NCBI GenBank assembly: GCA_914767715.1
Contig: OU612067.1
Coordinates: 24,712,162-24,776,161 of the forward strand
DNA: 64,000 nt
Reading direction: 5' to 3'
DNA from: Membranipora membranacea
Lineage: Eukaryota > Bryozoa > Gymnolaemata > Cheilostomatida > Membraniporidae
A program made the position numbers and the translations under genes. A model generated the notes under the pieces. The model searched no databases. It saw only the letters and a program-made list of their open reading frames with translations, and was not told where the DNA came from. Shown piece after piece: positions 48,302-61,386 of the stretch (positions within the stretch are counted from its first letter, which is position 1; each line of letters starts with the position of its first letter).

Positions 48302-50799
48302 CCAACATACATGCACACTTTGATGAAGGTGATGACATGACACAAGGTTAGCGTCCATGTTGTTTACCCCAACTTGATTGATCAATCTCAATTTGATGCT
48401 CTCCGACAATTTAAGAGCATGTTTAATGTTATATTTCAAGACAATTATTCAGCAACTCCAATGTATCGTTCACACTATGTTATCCCCATTTTGTGCATTA
48501 TATTGTTTTACAAGATAAAAAAAACTATAAGAGATAAACAATAATATTTTGTAGATGGACACAATTGAGCAAGTTCCCATATATTTGAATGATAAAATTA
48601 TATCAATATTTTATAACTATTATATATATAGTTTCTGAGTAGTTTCTATACCTCGTACTTTACAAGAGTAGTTTTACCCTTATTTTTACTTAAAACCATC
48701 ATATCTCATATCATTCTTTTATTAATGCGATCATGATTATGCCTATTATGCAATATTTTCCCTTTTATCCAGTGGGGTTGACTTTTTTACCCATGGCTTG
48801 TAAGCTGTATTCTATTAAAAGAGTATACATTGGAAACTGTTATATGTTGCCTCCTTTACTCTCTCTATCTGATTGAAATAGTGCTACAATTTTGTGATAT
48901 TATAATTCCCATAATTATTGTATCTTCAATTTCAATCATTGTAACATGACATATTTTTAGTCCCATATATGATACAAATATATTTGACATGTATTAATTT
49001 TAATTGGTTTCTGGAAAGTTGTGTTTTAGAATAATTGGAAACATGTTAATACTGTCATAACAAATCACAATCTGAAAAAAACCTGCTGATAAAGACAAAG
49101 ATATGTTAACAATGTATTCGGATTTGTTTTCCCTAAATTGTCTCAACATAAGCCATTTGAACCAATTAACCTCACTTGGCATTTGTAAGCCTATGCTGCG
49201 AGTTGTTGAATGTTGATTACTTTACAAGGAGATTTTATAGACTCCCTCAATATTTCTCACTGTAATTACTACTACGACAATGTTTCTCACTACTTTTAAC
49301 CTATCAGCTATATCAACTATATTACAGATGTAAGTGATTTTTTACAAGAGTGATATTGTTTGTATCACACAGAAACTTGTACAACTTTAATGTAGTCAAG
49401 CTGAGGAAATTTCATGTCCTTATTTCATATTATCTATGATTGTAACTGCACGTTTACACAATAGTAATGGCAACTGTATTTTTATAGGGAACGGTTAGCC
49501 ACACCACATCAGTAAGCTAATTGCTTATAATTTATCAGTAAGTTAAATTTGAATTTTGTTTGCCTAATTAGAATTATAATCTGTTAATGACATATTTGAG
49601 GTATTTTTTGCTACCATGATTTGTGGTATGAATCTTCTGCTGTATATGGATGTAATCTGCTATTATCTGATATCCAGAAATGAACTTAAATTTTTGCAAT
49701 ATTTTTTTCAGCTGATGCTGGTTTATTCATAACTAAGATTGATATACTATACTGGTCTTAATTTAGAAAGTGGATTAATCTAATATTTGAAAGTAATTTT
49801 TGGCGATAATTCTGTGTAATAATGTTTCTTTTATGCATTATATTATGAAGCGCAATTTTTGCAGTCGCACTATGAAATGTTTGTCCATTGTTATACACAT
49901 CTTAATTGTGATACAAGTATAATTACTTTCTTTATTTTCATAGAGCACAAATACGAATAATAGAAGAGTTATCAACTCAAAAGAATGTTCATCTGCAATA
50001 CATCCAGATAATTGGTCCGCTTACAAACATAAAGGTTTTAAATTATTTCTAGTCTGTAATTTTGACTGTTGGATAGGGCTGCATTTGATAAATTTGTCAA
50101 AGTTTGTTCCTATGCAATTTAAAGTAGCAGATAACCATAAAAGTTATATTTTGATATTTGATGCGTAATGATGTACTCCTTATAAATTTGAACGTTACAA
50201 AAAAGTAGTAAATTAGAATATTTTAATTATTTCAATTGCAAACTCTCATCCACCATTTTGTTTCAGTAACAGGCCTATCCAATATGATCGGCCAAGTATT
50301 AATACTCTCGGAATGAATATATAGCTGGAAAAATTTGATGTAGAAAAGTATTTGTTTCTAGAATTAAAGCAGTTATCTTTTGTCAGTTTTAATTTATAAT
50401 ATGTTTGCCTTCCATAGAAAGAAATTACGAGATTATAAACAAAACATAGCTTCTCAATTTCATTCAGTTTCTTGCAGCCATTGGGGTCTAGGGGCCACTG
50501 AATACCCTGTGGTGCAGAACCAGCTCTTAAACCTAGGATTCTCATTGTTGAGTAGGTAGCCTATCTGTGAAGGCAAATTACAAGTGGATTTATATCTAGT
50601 GGTGCCAGGGTTGTACGCTACTTTAATAGTGCTTGAATTATAAGTCTGACTGTAGCTGTTTAATGATTTCTACTGTTAGGCTTTCAGATGTTGGGAATTT
50701 ATGACTTGAGATTCTATAACTGATGTATCATGGAATATTGTTGGTCAATTTGAAACTTTTATGACTATGTACCAAATAACTATACAGTTCTAAAAAAAT
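48302..50799. other. AT-rich intergenic DNA after copy D
   Basis: No gene, repeat family or conserved segment recognised. Part of the 5' end is presumably the 3' UTR of copy D, but no clear AATAAA follows within 200 bases. Confidence 0.4.
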
Positions 50800-50845
50800 A
50801 ACTTTATACTTTTATACTTTTATACTTTATACTTTATACTTCGTA
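50800..50845. repeat. Short tandem repeat of TATACTTT units
   Basis: Five or six imperfect 7 to 8 base units of the form ATACTTT(T) follow one another. Confidence 0.75.
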
Positions 50846-50849
50846 ACTC

Positions 50850-52950
50850 TTAAAATAAACTGTTACCTCTCAAACGTAACAAGGTGTCAAAAACATGACG
50901 CCAAATTAAGCTTTACAGTGCTGACTTTACATAATCAAAGGTATATAAATAATCAATCATTGAATGATGAAAGTTAAATAATAAGAAGGTTAATACTCAT
51001 ACCTCTCTGGCCTTCTTTCCTCTAAACTGATTGTGTAGAATAGCTATTGATATAACTGATCTTTATATAACTGATTTGATACAAAACTGCTGCGTTCATA
51101 AGCAACTGAACTGATTTCTCTGACATATGAATTACACTGAAACAGGATAGATCTTGATTTACAGGGAACACACCAATAAAAAGACCAGGGCGGCCCGAAT
51201 CCCCCTCCAGACCAATCACAGACAGCACACCCCCCATAGAGATATTTGGAGGTGAACAGAAGTCGCCCTAATTGCACCCTGGATCCCCTGTTTGTTTGAA
51301 TTACTCAATTTTTCCCCGAAATTGGACTGAACCTAATCTTGCGGATGACAGCAAACATGCAAGTGGTATAGACTCTGGGTTCAAGTCCCGTAGCAGTCTT
51401 CCGACTATTGGGCACTCTGCCAGGCGTTCCCTGACCTGCCCGCAAGGCTGAGTGCAAATTGGCGCCGAACATGGTTGGCACGCCCCTCATTTCTCAGTCT
51501 TCAAACAGATACAGAGACAGAAACCCGATCCCACAATTCAACTTATCTCAGATACTCACATTCATGACCAGCCGGGTTGGTGTGTAACTTATTATTTGTC
51601 AATCATTGTGATATGAAATATAAGAATCTGTTAAAGCATATTATCTTCAACTACACTGGGTCTGACATAGCCTAATTGCTATGACATTATTATTTGTTGT
51701 TCAGTGAGAGATAGACTAAGGACCATATCATCTGTCTATTTTTTTTGCGTCACATTAATTATTGTTGCAAGTGAATGTCTTGACAAAAACGCATGCGTGG
51801 AATTAGTCTGAGCCCCCCAAACTTTTGCCCCTCGCCCTACGGCCCGACGACCCCCTGGCTAGGGAAATTTAGAAAACAATGCAGGATCTTGCTGGAGTTG
51901 TCTGCTCTTGAGTGTTATAAGTTAATCAAGGGGAGCACTAAAAAAGCAATATCTTTTGATTTCTATTCATGCCACCTACCATCTTGCTCCCGGTATGAGA
52001 GTTTTCCAGTCAGAACCTGGGGAAAGTAGCCTCATGATTGGGAAATACCCATGAGCAGAGATATTCACTGCCAAGTAGTGAAGAAAATGTCAGCCAGAAT
52101 TTATTTCATTTTGAATAAGGTCGGTCATTCATGACATTGACAAAAGGTAGCACAATGTTTATTATTGGACCCTAGGCTATATGAAGTAAGATTAATGTTG
52201 AAGTGATGAGAGGAAAATTCCAAACAAATCCTGCAAAGTGCATAGACTACAGTGGAATGAGAGTTGAGTAGCAATGTGTTAAGTGCTGATAACTCTGCTT
52301 ACTTCCACTGTATTATGCAGCCATAACAACAATAATGTTCAATGTTTGATTTGACATGACAAAAAACTGCACTCAAATTACATACTCATAGCTAAACCAT
52401 CAGTGTTGACAATGCTATAAATAAAGTGGGCTGTGTTAATTGTTGTCCAAGGTGGACAAATGTGATTACCCTAGTGCCCTCACTAACCCAGTCCTGACCA
52501 GTGTTCATGAAAGAAATGGTGTGCCAGTTGATGTTTGAAATTATCTCACCCATAAGGCCTTGGCGAGGCATTTATTGTGAACCAAATGGAACTTTTATGT
52601 CAGAGAAGGGGTATAATATGAAGGCCAATACTGCAGTCTTCCAGAGGCAGGCTGTAAACTCAATATTCATTTTTCCCAGCTAACTTCAAGTTACCTACAG
52701 ACATATCCTTTTCGTATACTCCAAAGTTTTGAATCAACATCTCTACTCGAATTGAATTAAATATAAATTTCAATCACAATCATAAGAAATTTAATTCAAG
52801 AAGATTGAGGGTTCGAAATTTGCTAAGCAAGGAATAGCTACAATGAGAATGTAAAATCAATGAATTCGGACCAGCAGTTCTTAAGTTGGCGTCTTAGGCG
52901 AGGCATGACACTGAGGGCGTTTTTGATATATTAAGGGCCCATTGAAACAT
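50850..52950. other. Intergenic DNA with a SINE-like unit
   Basis: Apart from the SINE-like sequence at 51345-51490 nothing is recognised. Frames at 51793-52029 and 52501-52683 show no motif. Confidence 0.4.
51345..51490 (+). mobile_element. Probable tRNA-derived SINE, partial
   Basis: A polymerase III B-box-like GGTTCAAGTCCC (51379-51390) is followed by a GC-richer tail with GGGCACTCTGCCAGGCG and CCTGCCCGCAAGGC. The tail loosely resembles that of the SINE at 25757-25880 (GGACACTG...CTGCCTGCAA). The A box is not clear, so the copy is probably 5'-truncated. Confidence 0.45.
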
Positions 52951-52979
52951 TGCAATTATCGATGGAAAGATCCACTCCT

Positions 52980-53119
52980 GTCGCAACCGTCAAAACGTTG
53001 TAATCTTGCGTTCTACTAATGTCGCAACGAAGGGTTTTATAAACGTGAAAACCCAACAAACGTCGCAATTTTTAAAGCGTCGCAAAGGCTCAAACCTACT
53101 TACGTCGCAAATGTCGCAA
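52980..53119. promoter_or_regulatory. Cluster of six GTCGCAA motifs
   Basis: The heptamer GTCGCAA occurs at 52980, 53021, 53062, 53079, 53104 and 53113, all in the same direction, within 140 bases of otherwise AT-rich DNA. TTGCG/CGCAA is the half-site recognised by C/EBP-type bZIP proteins, so a regulatory array is possible. A degenerate tandem repeat is the simpler alternative, since two intervals are close to 41 bases. Confidence 0.35.
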
Positions 53120-54528
53120 ATCAACAGAAATGATGAGTTATCTTTTCATTTGATGCAAATTGGTGAATATGATTTGCTGCGAGTAGTAGTAGGAGCATAT
53201 AATATAGAAATAATATTGCTGTCTGTCAGAGTTGACAATGACTGGCACTGATGTGCTGGCTTTGGAAGTGTTTTATAGTGACGACTAGGTTTCCAAGGGT
53301 GAGGAACGGAATTAGTACTAGTATAGTAGTATACCAAAATTGTATACTAAATGCTTAAAATATTCAAGGTTCCGACACGTAATTTAATGTATAATTTGTC
53401 TAGTTCTGATTATAATTGAAGTTGTATTCTCCTTGAACTTTCTTCCTATACAATGGAAGATAACTACAACTTACTAAGGTTCTGTGTAAAATTTTGGTAG
53501 CACGTTAATTTAAATGTAGCAAATTAACCTTAACAAAATTTAAAACGACGAACAGCTGGCTCCCCGTTCCCGGTTTTTAGAGAAACCCTTAGAATTGTTG
53601 TTATTTAAGTCTTACCCCTCTTGGACTTCGGAGAAGTTGGCTCTTAGCCTTTTTAAAGAGTGGCTCCTGCCGATATACTGCCGAATCTCCTGGGTTGTTC
53701 TAGCAGTAACTCGAGTGGAGTTGAAAATATTCATGCACCACAAAGCTTTTTGGGATATGAGCGTGCGGTTATTTAAAAAAAAGGGAAGGCTGCTATTTAG
53801 AAGATTTTTTTATACTTCAAAATATCTTGCAGTCTCAAGTATTATATGGATTACTAACTTTTAACGCTAAAATTGATCTTTGTATAGTGCCTGGAAGCCC
53901 AATTAGGTAGCTTAGGCAGTTTAATCAGAATCACACGCCTTGTAACTTAATATTTGTTATAGACTTCGGGACCAAGAGTAGCTTTAGGTCGCTTCAAATT
54001 TCGCAGTAGATTTATAATTGGAGTTATCTTTGATTATTCAAAGGTAATACAACTCCTATTTTGTGTCTGATTTGAATTTTCAAGGTTAATTTTATAAATG
54101 ACTCTTGAATCCTGAAACTTGGTGTGGTTTAAATTAACTGATTTGGAATATCAAGCGGGTGTCAAATGAGGTTAAATAATTCTTTTTAGTTTGTTTTCTG
54201 AAAGTATTTTAAAAAATTACAATAATGTTAAGATGTAAAAATATAATATGGTAAAAAAAATATAAAGATAGTAATTACCAAAATTCCTTCCTTTAGCCTT
54301 TCTTCAGTAGTAGGATATCCAAAAGGTAGTTATAGTATCCAATAGTAGTTAATATAAGTAATATAATATCCAATAGTAGTTAATGTCCAATATAAATCCT
54401 TATAAGATGTGAGAAGAAAGAAATGATTCAAAGTATAAGGTGTACTTAAAAATTTAGCTTATGATAAAATGATTCAAATATAGTTTGTAATACAATTATA
54501 TTAAAAATGTTCTGTGAGTGTGTGTGCT
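53120..54528. other. Intergenic AT-rich DNA
   Basis: No gene recognised. A small direct repeat (ATCCAATAGTAGTTAAT) occurs near 54338-54385. Confidence 0.4.
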
Positions 54529-55452
<924 letters not shown>

Positions 55453-55551
55453 ATGGCAGTGTTTAGCGTTGTTTTCCTATTTTCTGTGCTGACACAAGTC
55501 ATTAGTACCAGAAAAATGTCCGAAGCTGCAAAAAATAAGAGCGAATCCTTG
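55453..55551 (+). CDS. Candidate first exon with signal peptide
   Basis: From ATG 55453 the frame gives 33 residues: MAVFSVVFLFSVLTQVIS is a good signal peptide, followed by a charged segment, and the exon ends at a GTGAGC donor in phase 0. It lies upstream of, and on the same strand as, the PLXDC-like exons, and PLXDC proteins are secreted or membrane-bound, so it could be their first exon. The intervening exons, which should encode the conserved extracellular domain, were not found. Phase alone cannot link it to 58208. Treat it as a plausible orphan exon. Confidence 0.3.
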
Positions 55552-55679
55552 GTGAGCGCCTAAGCTCTCTTCGAAAGTCTTAATATTGCTGCCCAGCAAC
55601 GCCAGATTGACATACGTAAACTTTTCTGTCATGAGTTGGCATCATATCAACTGTCGTTAGCAGATACCCAATAGAAATT

Positions 55680-57295
55680 ATGGGCCGTGGAGATAAGAGC
55701 AAACTGGCCATCCAGATAGAGAACAATATCTCTGGTGGTGTGCCACTTCACCAAGACTCTGCAGAAATAAACACAACATACATCATCGATGGCATGGCCC
55801 TAATATTGAAGAGTAAAGGTCAAACTGGACAAAATTTTGACGAGTACGCCTCAAGAATTTGTTCTAAAATTCGGACTCTGTTCCGAAGCCACAACCGTGT
55901 TGACCTCGTCTTTGATTGCTATGATGGACCAGGATCAATGAAAAACATTCAGAGAAAAAAGAGAGGTAAAACACACACAGTGGGAGTGATGATCCATTCA
56001 GATGCCACTCCCATTCCAAATTGGACACGTTTTGTCAGTAATGAAGCAAACAAAGTGAGGCTCTGCAACTATCTAGTCTCATACATATTGAGGCAGGCAT
56101 CGACCATAAATCAATGTAACAATTTGGTGATAGTAGGAGGCAGCAAGGACCCAACCAAATGCTATACTATCCACAGAGGAGAACAAAGCGAACTCTCATC
56201 ACTGCAAACCGGCAACGTTGAGGCAGACACACGAATGATCTTACATGCACTGCAAGCCTACAAAAGCTGTTCCGAGGTCACCATTCAGCTCACCTTACAC
56301 AGATGTCCTGGTTATAGTTGTTTATCACTTCAGAAACTTTCTGCAACTGTCGCCAAAAAATGGCCAACAGAAGATGTGGTTTCACACAGGATGGAGGAAT
56401 CGCCACCTACCATTACACAAGTAGTGATTTTTAGAGGGTAATATCAACATCTTCAAAAATATAAACCAAACAAAAAGTCTGCAGGCAAAAATAACTTGGA
56501 GAAAAATAGAAAATATGATGATAGTTTAGCTTTCTTAGTTAGTTATTATTTACCCAACCTTCTAATTCATTTAAGTCCAAACCTGAGCTAGCTAAAATTT
56601 TGTGCTAGCTAACAATAACTCACCCCCGGACTAGCCAATTCAAACAAGGCAATGTTTACCACCTTAGGGTACATCTATCTCGTTTTGTAATACTACAGGC
56701 TAACTGTGCAAGACTTATTGTGAATAGCCTGCCTGGGTTTCATACCATAACTGGCTGTGACATAACAAGCTCTTGCTCTGGCAAAGGAAAACTGACAGCT
56801 TTTAAACTATTCAAGTCCCCTCTCAATATTGTTCTCAAGACCTGCCTGTGTTGTATCAGTTATTGTATATTTTACGACACTACATAGTATGAACTGGTGG
56901 TGAAACACTAATTCATTTAAACATTAATAACTATCGCATCATAATTTTTGTTAGACACCAACTTTTTTCAGAGAAGCACACAAGGGATGAACAGCTCCCT
57001 CCAATAGAAGGCGCTTTCATTCTACATCTGAGGCGTGCCAATTATCAGGCATACATACGGCGGAATGCGCACAAGCGAAATATTCAACCACCTGTTATCA
57101 CCGTACATGGCTGGGAGGCTGCAAGGCCATTTTCGCCTCACCAGCTCCCAAAGATCTCCAGAAGTGGACTGCATGCTCATCCCAGTGCAGAACAAACACA
57201 TGCAGCTGGTATGCATGGAATCATGCCGCTGTGCACGAGATGATTGTTGCAATTTTCCAGATGGAAATGAGTATTATGAAACTGATGAATATTAA
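55680..57295 (+). pseudogene. Transposon-type gene with PIN/FEN1-like core, frameshifted
   Basis: The first open part (55680-56441) has IIDGMALILK, DLVFDCYDGPGSMKN, KKRG and NVEADTRMILHA. A frameshift near 56286 is evident, because the next frame continues with SPYTDVLVIVVYHF and KMWFHTGWRNR. The Asp/Glu pattern (IIDG, EADTR, YTDVLV) resembles PIN/FEN1-like nucleases. A second exon-like part (about 56950-57295) has EQLPPIEGAFILHLRRANYQ and, after another frame change, a Cys-rich end (ESCRCARDDCCNF). From memory, proteins of this layout are multicopy in cnidarians, sponges and some fishes and behave like mobile-element genes, but I cannot name the element. No terminal repeats were identified. 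At least two frameshifts make this copy inactive. Confidence 0.55.
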
Positions 57296-57299
57296 ACTG

Positions 57300-58207
57300 A
57301 ATACTGTGACTACTCTGGTATATAAAAACATGTTCAATTCATATATATATATATACATCATATTGTTTAAAATAACACTTTGGAAAATTGTAAATAAATG
57401 AAAATAACCCTAAAACAGGGGAGATAACTAGTTAATATTAATGTTTTTAAAGATTTTTAGGAAAACTTTCGAAGATAAAGCTTTTTTTTCCCTTCGCTAC
57501 AATATGTACCATCAAAATGCATATTATTGTGTCATTTGAACCTGATATTTGAATAACGTATATAAAAAAATGCCAAAAAACGCCAAAAAATTCCCTCATG
57601 CTCAAAAACATGGTCGCCATACCAACATTTTTATTTTATTACCTCAATATTCTTACTCAGGATAGATTTCCCTTCGATTTGATGTATGGTGTTGCTTTGT
57701 TCCTTCTGATATCACGAACCATTCAGAAAAATAGGATCCATCCCTTGACTATCAATTTGCATTTCTTTTATTTGATTTTACATATCGTGAGATGAGTTAC
57801 AAAATCATGTTATCATACTGCTACTGAAATACAGCCATTGATCCCTTCAGGAGTTAACAAGATGTGAGAGATGATAAATGGTCTGATTCTCTATAGAAAG
57901 CCTTTCTACTAGTCTGAACCAAGAGGGTCCACCCACCCTCCCTTGTCTGAGTCTTTGCATGTATTTGGAATAGCTTTCCCTCCATCTGATCAGCCTGTGA
58001 ATTACCAGTGGATGGGGAGCAAACCTGAAGGCAGGCAAACTGGACCATACTTGGTCTGATTACTATTAGATCATGGGCCTAGATCTAAAGGCCTAGATAG
58101 CGTCTGCCATACAGATATATGAAAGCTTTAATCATGTGACTCATGTGAGTAGAAAGTTTTTTTAGATGTCCTGTGCTACCATAACTGGAGTGCTCCATGT
58201 TTTGTAG
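57300..58207. other. Region where missing PLXDC exons would be expected
   Basis: I searched this stretch for the conserved extracellular block that precedes the 58208 exon in PLXDC proteins and did not find it. No other gene recognised. Confidence 0.4.
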
Positions 58208-61200
58208 TTGGCCCATTTGAGTTCCAAGTACAGCTATATACGGAAAATGGTACAATAGTAGCTGCTTACAAGGAGATTCCTATACAGGTGTCGAATATTA
58301 GTACGGATAATCACCCTGTTAAGGTCGGACTGTCTGATGCTTATTACTGAGATGGTAAGTTATTACAGAGACTTGTCTCTAAAAAGTACCTATCTGATTC
58401 TTGTTTTAAAATTCTATACCCAGCCCCTTATTCAATTTTTGTTGTTTTTTGCCCATATTATCCGTTCCAGATATGATATTGTCACCCTGTACAAAAACCT
58501 CCCTATGTAAAGAAGTTGTCCAGTCCTGGCAGGAGGTAAGATAACTTCTAATTAGGTTCTTAAACAACTTACCACCACCCTCCCTGCTGCCACCACCTTA
58601 TACCGCATTTTCTCAGATTCAATTGGGCAATGATATTATGTGTTAAACGGTGAGGTTATGTACATGGAGTAAGATTTCCCATCTTGTTGCTTGGACTACT
58701 AGACGATTTTGATAATCACTGCACATCTTTGGTGTCAGACAAGACGTGAGGAAGTTCTGAGTTTGAGATCTGCTTGATTTTTGATAAGAGATGATGATGA
58801 TTTTCGAGTGCTTCGATTGGCTGTAATTGCTCTGAGTATTGTATTATATGAGTAGGGAGAAGCCAGAGTAATGTCGGAGTAAGCCAGAGCCCCCTCCTGC
58901 TTCTCACAATTGCGTTATCAAAGCTCCTCTTGTTTAATGTACGCCAATGAATAATTGCGCCAACTCTCCCGTGCTACCCTGAGCTCTCTTTCACTGAATT
59001 ATAATAAATGTTTTCATATTTGTAGTTGGAGCGTATAGGACATTTTATCCCTACCACACTGTAAATATCACAGACACCGGAAATATTAAAAGTAACACAG
59101 CCATTGTTTATAATCATCTCCAAAGTAAGTATCAAGCTCTATGCTATGTTGATCAAAAATATTCCATAAAATGTTCGCCTTCCATTTTGAGAGCCTGCAT
59201 TGAAAGACAGTTATCCAATGAAACCCACAATAAAGGGAGAACACAAAGAAGATCCATTATGGCTCTTGTTCTATCAGGCACAACTATGATGGCTGTACCT
59301 GAAAAAACTATTATAGTAAAACTAGGATAGGTACAACCATTGTCTATGGGTACAACTATGATAGTTGTCAAGTTGCGCGTCAACAAAACGCATCATTAGA
59401 TGTAATAAAGTTATTATTTAATCTGAAACACCTCTACAATCCTCAGTATGTACAATGTGTAGGTTGCTTACTATTGGCCGTCTCCTATAAAAGACGAGTT
59501 ATCTTATAGTAACACTGAATTTGTTCTATTTCTTACAGCCTGTAATATGCTCGCTGCCTGTGACACATGTATGGACAGCGCGCTGCCTAACTTTAGGTGT
59601 TACTGGTGTAGTAAATTGGATAGCTGCTCTGACTCTTTTGATAGGCAGAGACAAGACTGGGTTACTAAAGGCTGCCTGCTCAATGTGAGTTGATCTTCGA
59701 TGTAGTTAAACATAGAAAATAGCATTTTTTTTAAAATATTTAATCAAAAATCCAACATGAGCCCAATTTTCAGACTTTGCAGCAGTTTCACTGGGTTACT
59801 AAAGCCTGCTCAATGTGAGTTGGTTATGATGATGATATTAACTTTATTTTTACCATTCAAAATCGCCACATGACAATCTTATGAGAGCGTGTTTTACAAG
59901 TAAAAAAAATATTCACTATTAAAAGTATCATCAAGTTAAAAGAGAAATAAAAAATTATAAATGAGAAAATCTGATTCACACACCCTGCATAAGAAACAAT
60001 GACTTTCGCAAAAATTCTGTCAGCCTTTGTGATCTTATCAGCGAGTTGGGTAGGCGTGATGAGTTGAGCCTCGAAGTTAAATACTACTCAAAGACCAATG
60101 CATGTTATGGACAGGCAGTTACTCATGTTAAAGTCATCTCAAGTAGAGCATTGGGATTTTTGTACCATGCAAATCTGACATTACTTTATCATAAGTAACT
60201 GCCTGACTAGAACATGTATTGGCCTTTGGGTAGTGTACCCTTCGAGATGAGAATGATCTTTGAAATTTTAGTCTTCTGTTTTGCTTATTAAACTTCTCTA
60301 GGAATTGATCAATTCCGCAGATTATTAGATTTTGGTAAGTTTCTCACTAACAACTTGTATTAGGTGTTCCTAAGGATGTCTGGGGAATCTGTTTTTACTC
60401 TTCTAGACCAGATCCCAAAAAGGCGACTTGGATCAGATCCATACATGGCAATCTAGACCAGAGCCTCGTGAGTTGATCTGGTCTAGGTCCTAAGAAGCTG
60501 ATCACCCCCCCCTCCCTACTTATTTTGTCTTGTTATTTCAGGATACTCAGACTGAGTGTAACCAGCTGAGACCAACTCAGCCTCCTCTCAACTTACAAGC
60601 CGGCTCAAAGAGCAAAGGTTCAGGTAAGTTATCAATACGCACCTGTCACTTATAGGTTGTATGATTTTTCTAAGGAGTAGTTATGGCTTGGAAATACACC
60701 ATGCAATCATAAATCGACTTTAATTCACCTCATTTAGATAAATTTCTGACATAACCCCATTAAATGAAGCATCCCTTTTGTATCAGCTGTATAACAGTAT
60801 ATTCGCATTCAACAAATATCTGTTTATGTGTTTTATATTATAAGTGATTGATGTTATTATATTCCCTCTCCTTATTATTTACACAGTAGCATCAGGAGGG
60901 GCTGTAGCGGCAGCGCTCTGTACCATATTTGGTCTGTCAGCAGCAATAATACTAGGCTTTGTTATATACGGATACAGGAACCCTGAGGGAGGTGTTGGCC
61001 AGTTCATGATCAGAGTGAGTCTTCATATTTAAAACACAGCCTTGTTTACAGCAATAAGACAGCGAACCTAGAACCAAAATATGGGGAGTTGTCTATTTAA
61101 TGGAAATGAGGGGCTAACTCTTGATTGCATCAAACCAACAATGTTTCGGCTGTAGGATCTTTGCTGAATTTGAGCCCAGATTAAAAGTTGACTCCCTCCC

Positions 61201-61386
61201 TGACATGGAGCAGATGTTTGAATATTAGCAGATTGATGTTCAGTGACACAATTATTTCTGGATCTTTCTTTTCAACATTGTCTTTCTGTTTTTAAGAATC
61301 GACCAGCAAATCTGTGGAGAAAGTTCAAGACCTGGAAGGATAAAGACGGAAATGACACAAATCCTAACATGAGTCAGATCGGGTAA
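58208..61386 (+). pseudogene. PLXDC: PLXDC/TEM7-like membrane protein, 3' exons, one in-frame TGA
   Basis: Exons 58208-58354, 59026-59124, 59539-59684, 60542-60623, 60887-61014 and 61297-61386 join with consistent phases. Exon 1 (GPFEFQVQLYTENGTIVAAY to HPVKVGLSDAYY) matches the end of the extracellular domain. Exons 2 and 3 give the joining segment and a plexin-repeat (PSI) Cys cluster: CDTC, CYWCSKLDSCSDSFDRQRQD, W and GC. Exon 4 is a polar stalk. Exon 5 is the transmembrane helix (AALCTIFGLSAAIILGFVIY) followed by GYRNPEGG. Exon 6 has NRPANLWRKFKTWK and ends QIG-TAA. PLXDC proteins are single-pass receptors linked to angiogenesis and PEDF binding in vertebrates. A TGA at 58348-58350 follows SDAYY yet lies in phase with the donor. 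Upstream exons are not visible. A 60-base open segment at 58473-58532 breaks phase and was left out. The locus is either a decayed copy or carries base errors. Confidence 0.8.

Larger units (their letters stand above)
42638..48400. repeat. Segmental duplication unit D
   Basis: 42640-44510 is nearly identical to 28430-30300, including non-coding flank. After the first exon the intron is entirely different and longer (2.7 kb), and exons 2 and 3 are more diverged from copy B than exon 1 is. This mosaic suggests that the 5' part was copied or converted recently onto an older gene. Confidence 0.75.

Noticed and set aside
58473-58532. Cys-containing candidate exon of the PLXDC-like gene
   Set aside because: It has AG and GT borders but breaks the phase between 58354 and 59026, whereas direct joining of those two exons keeps the frame.
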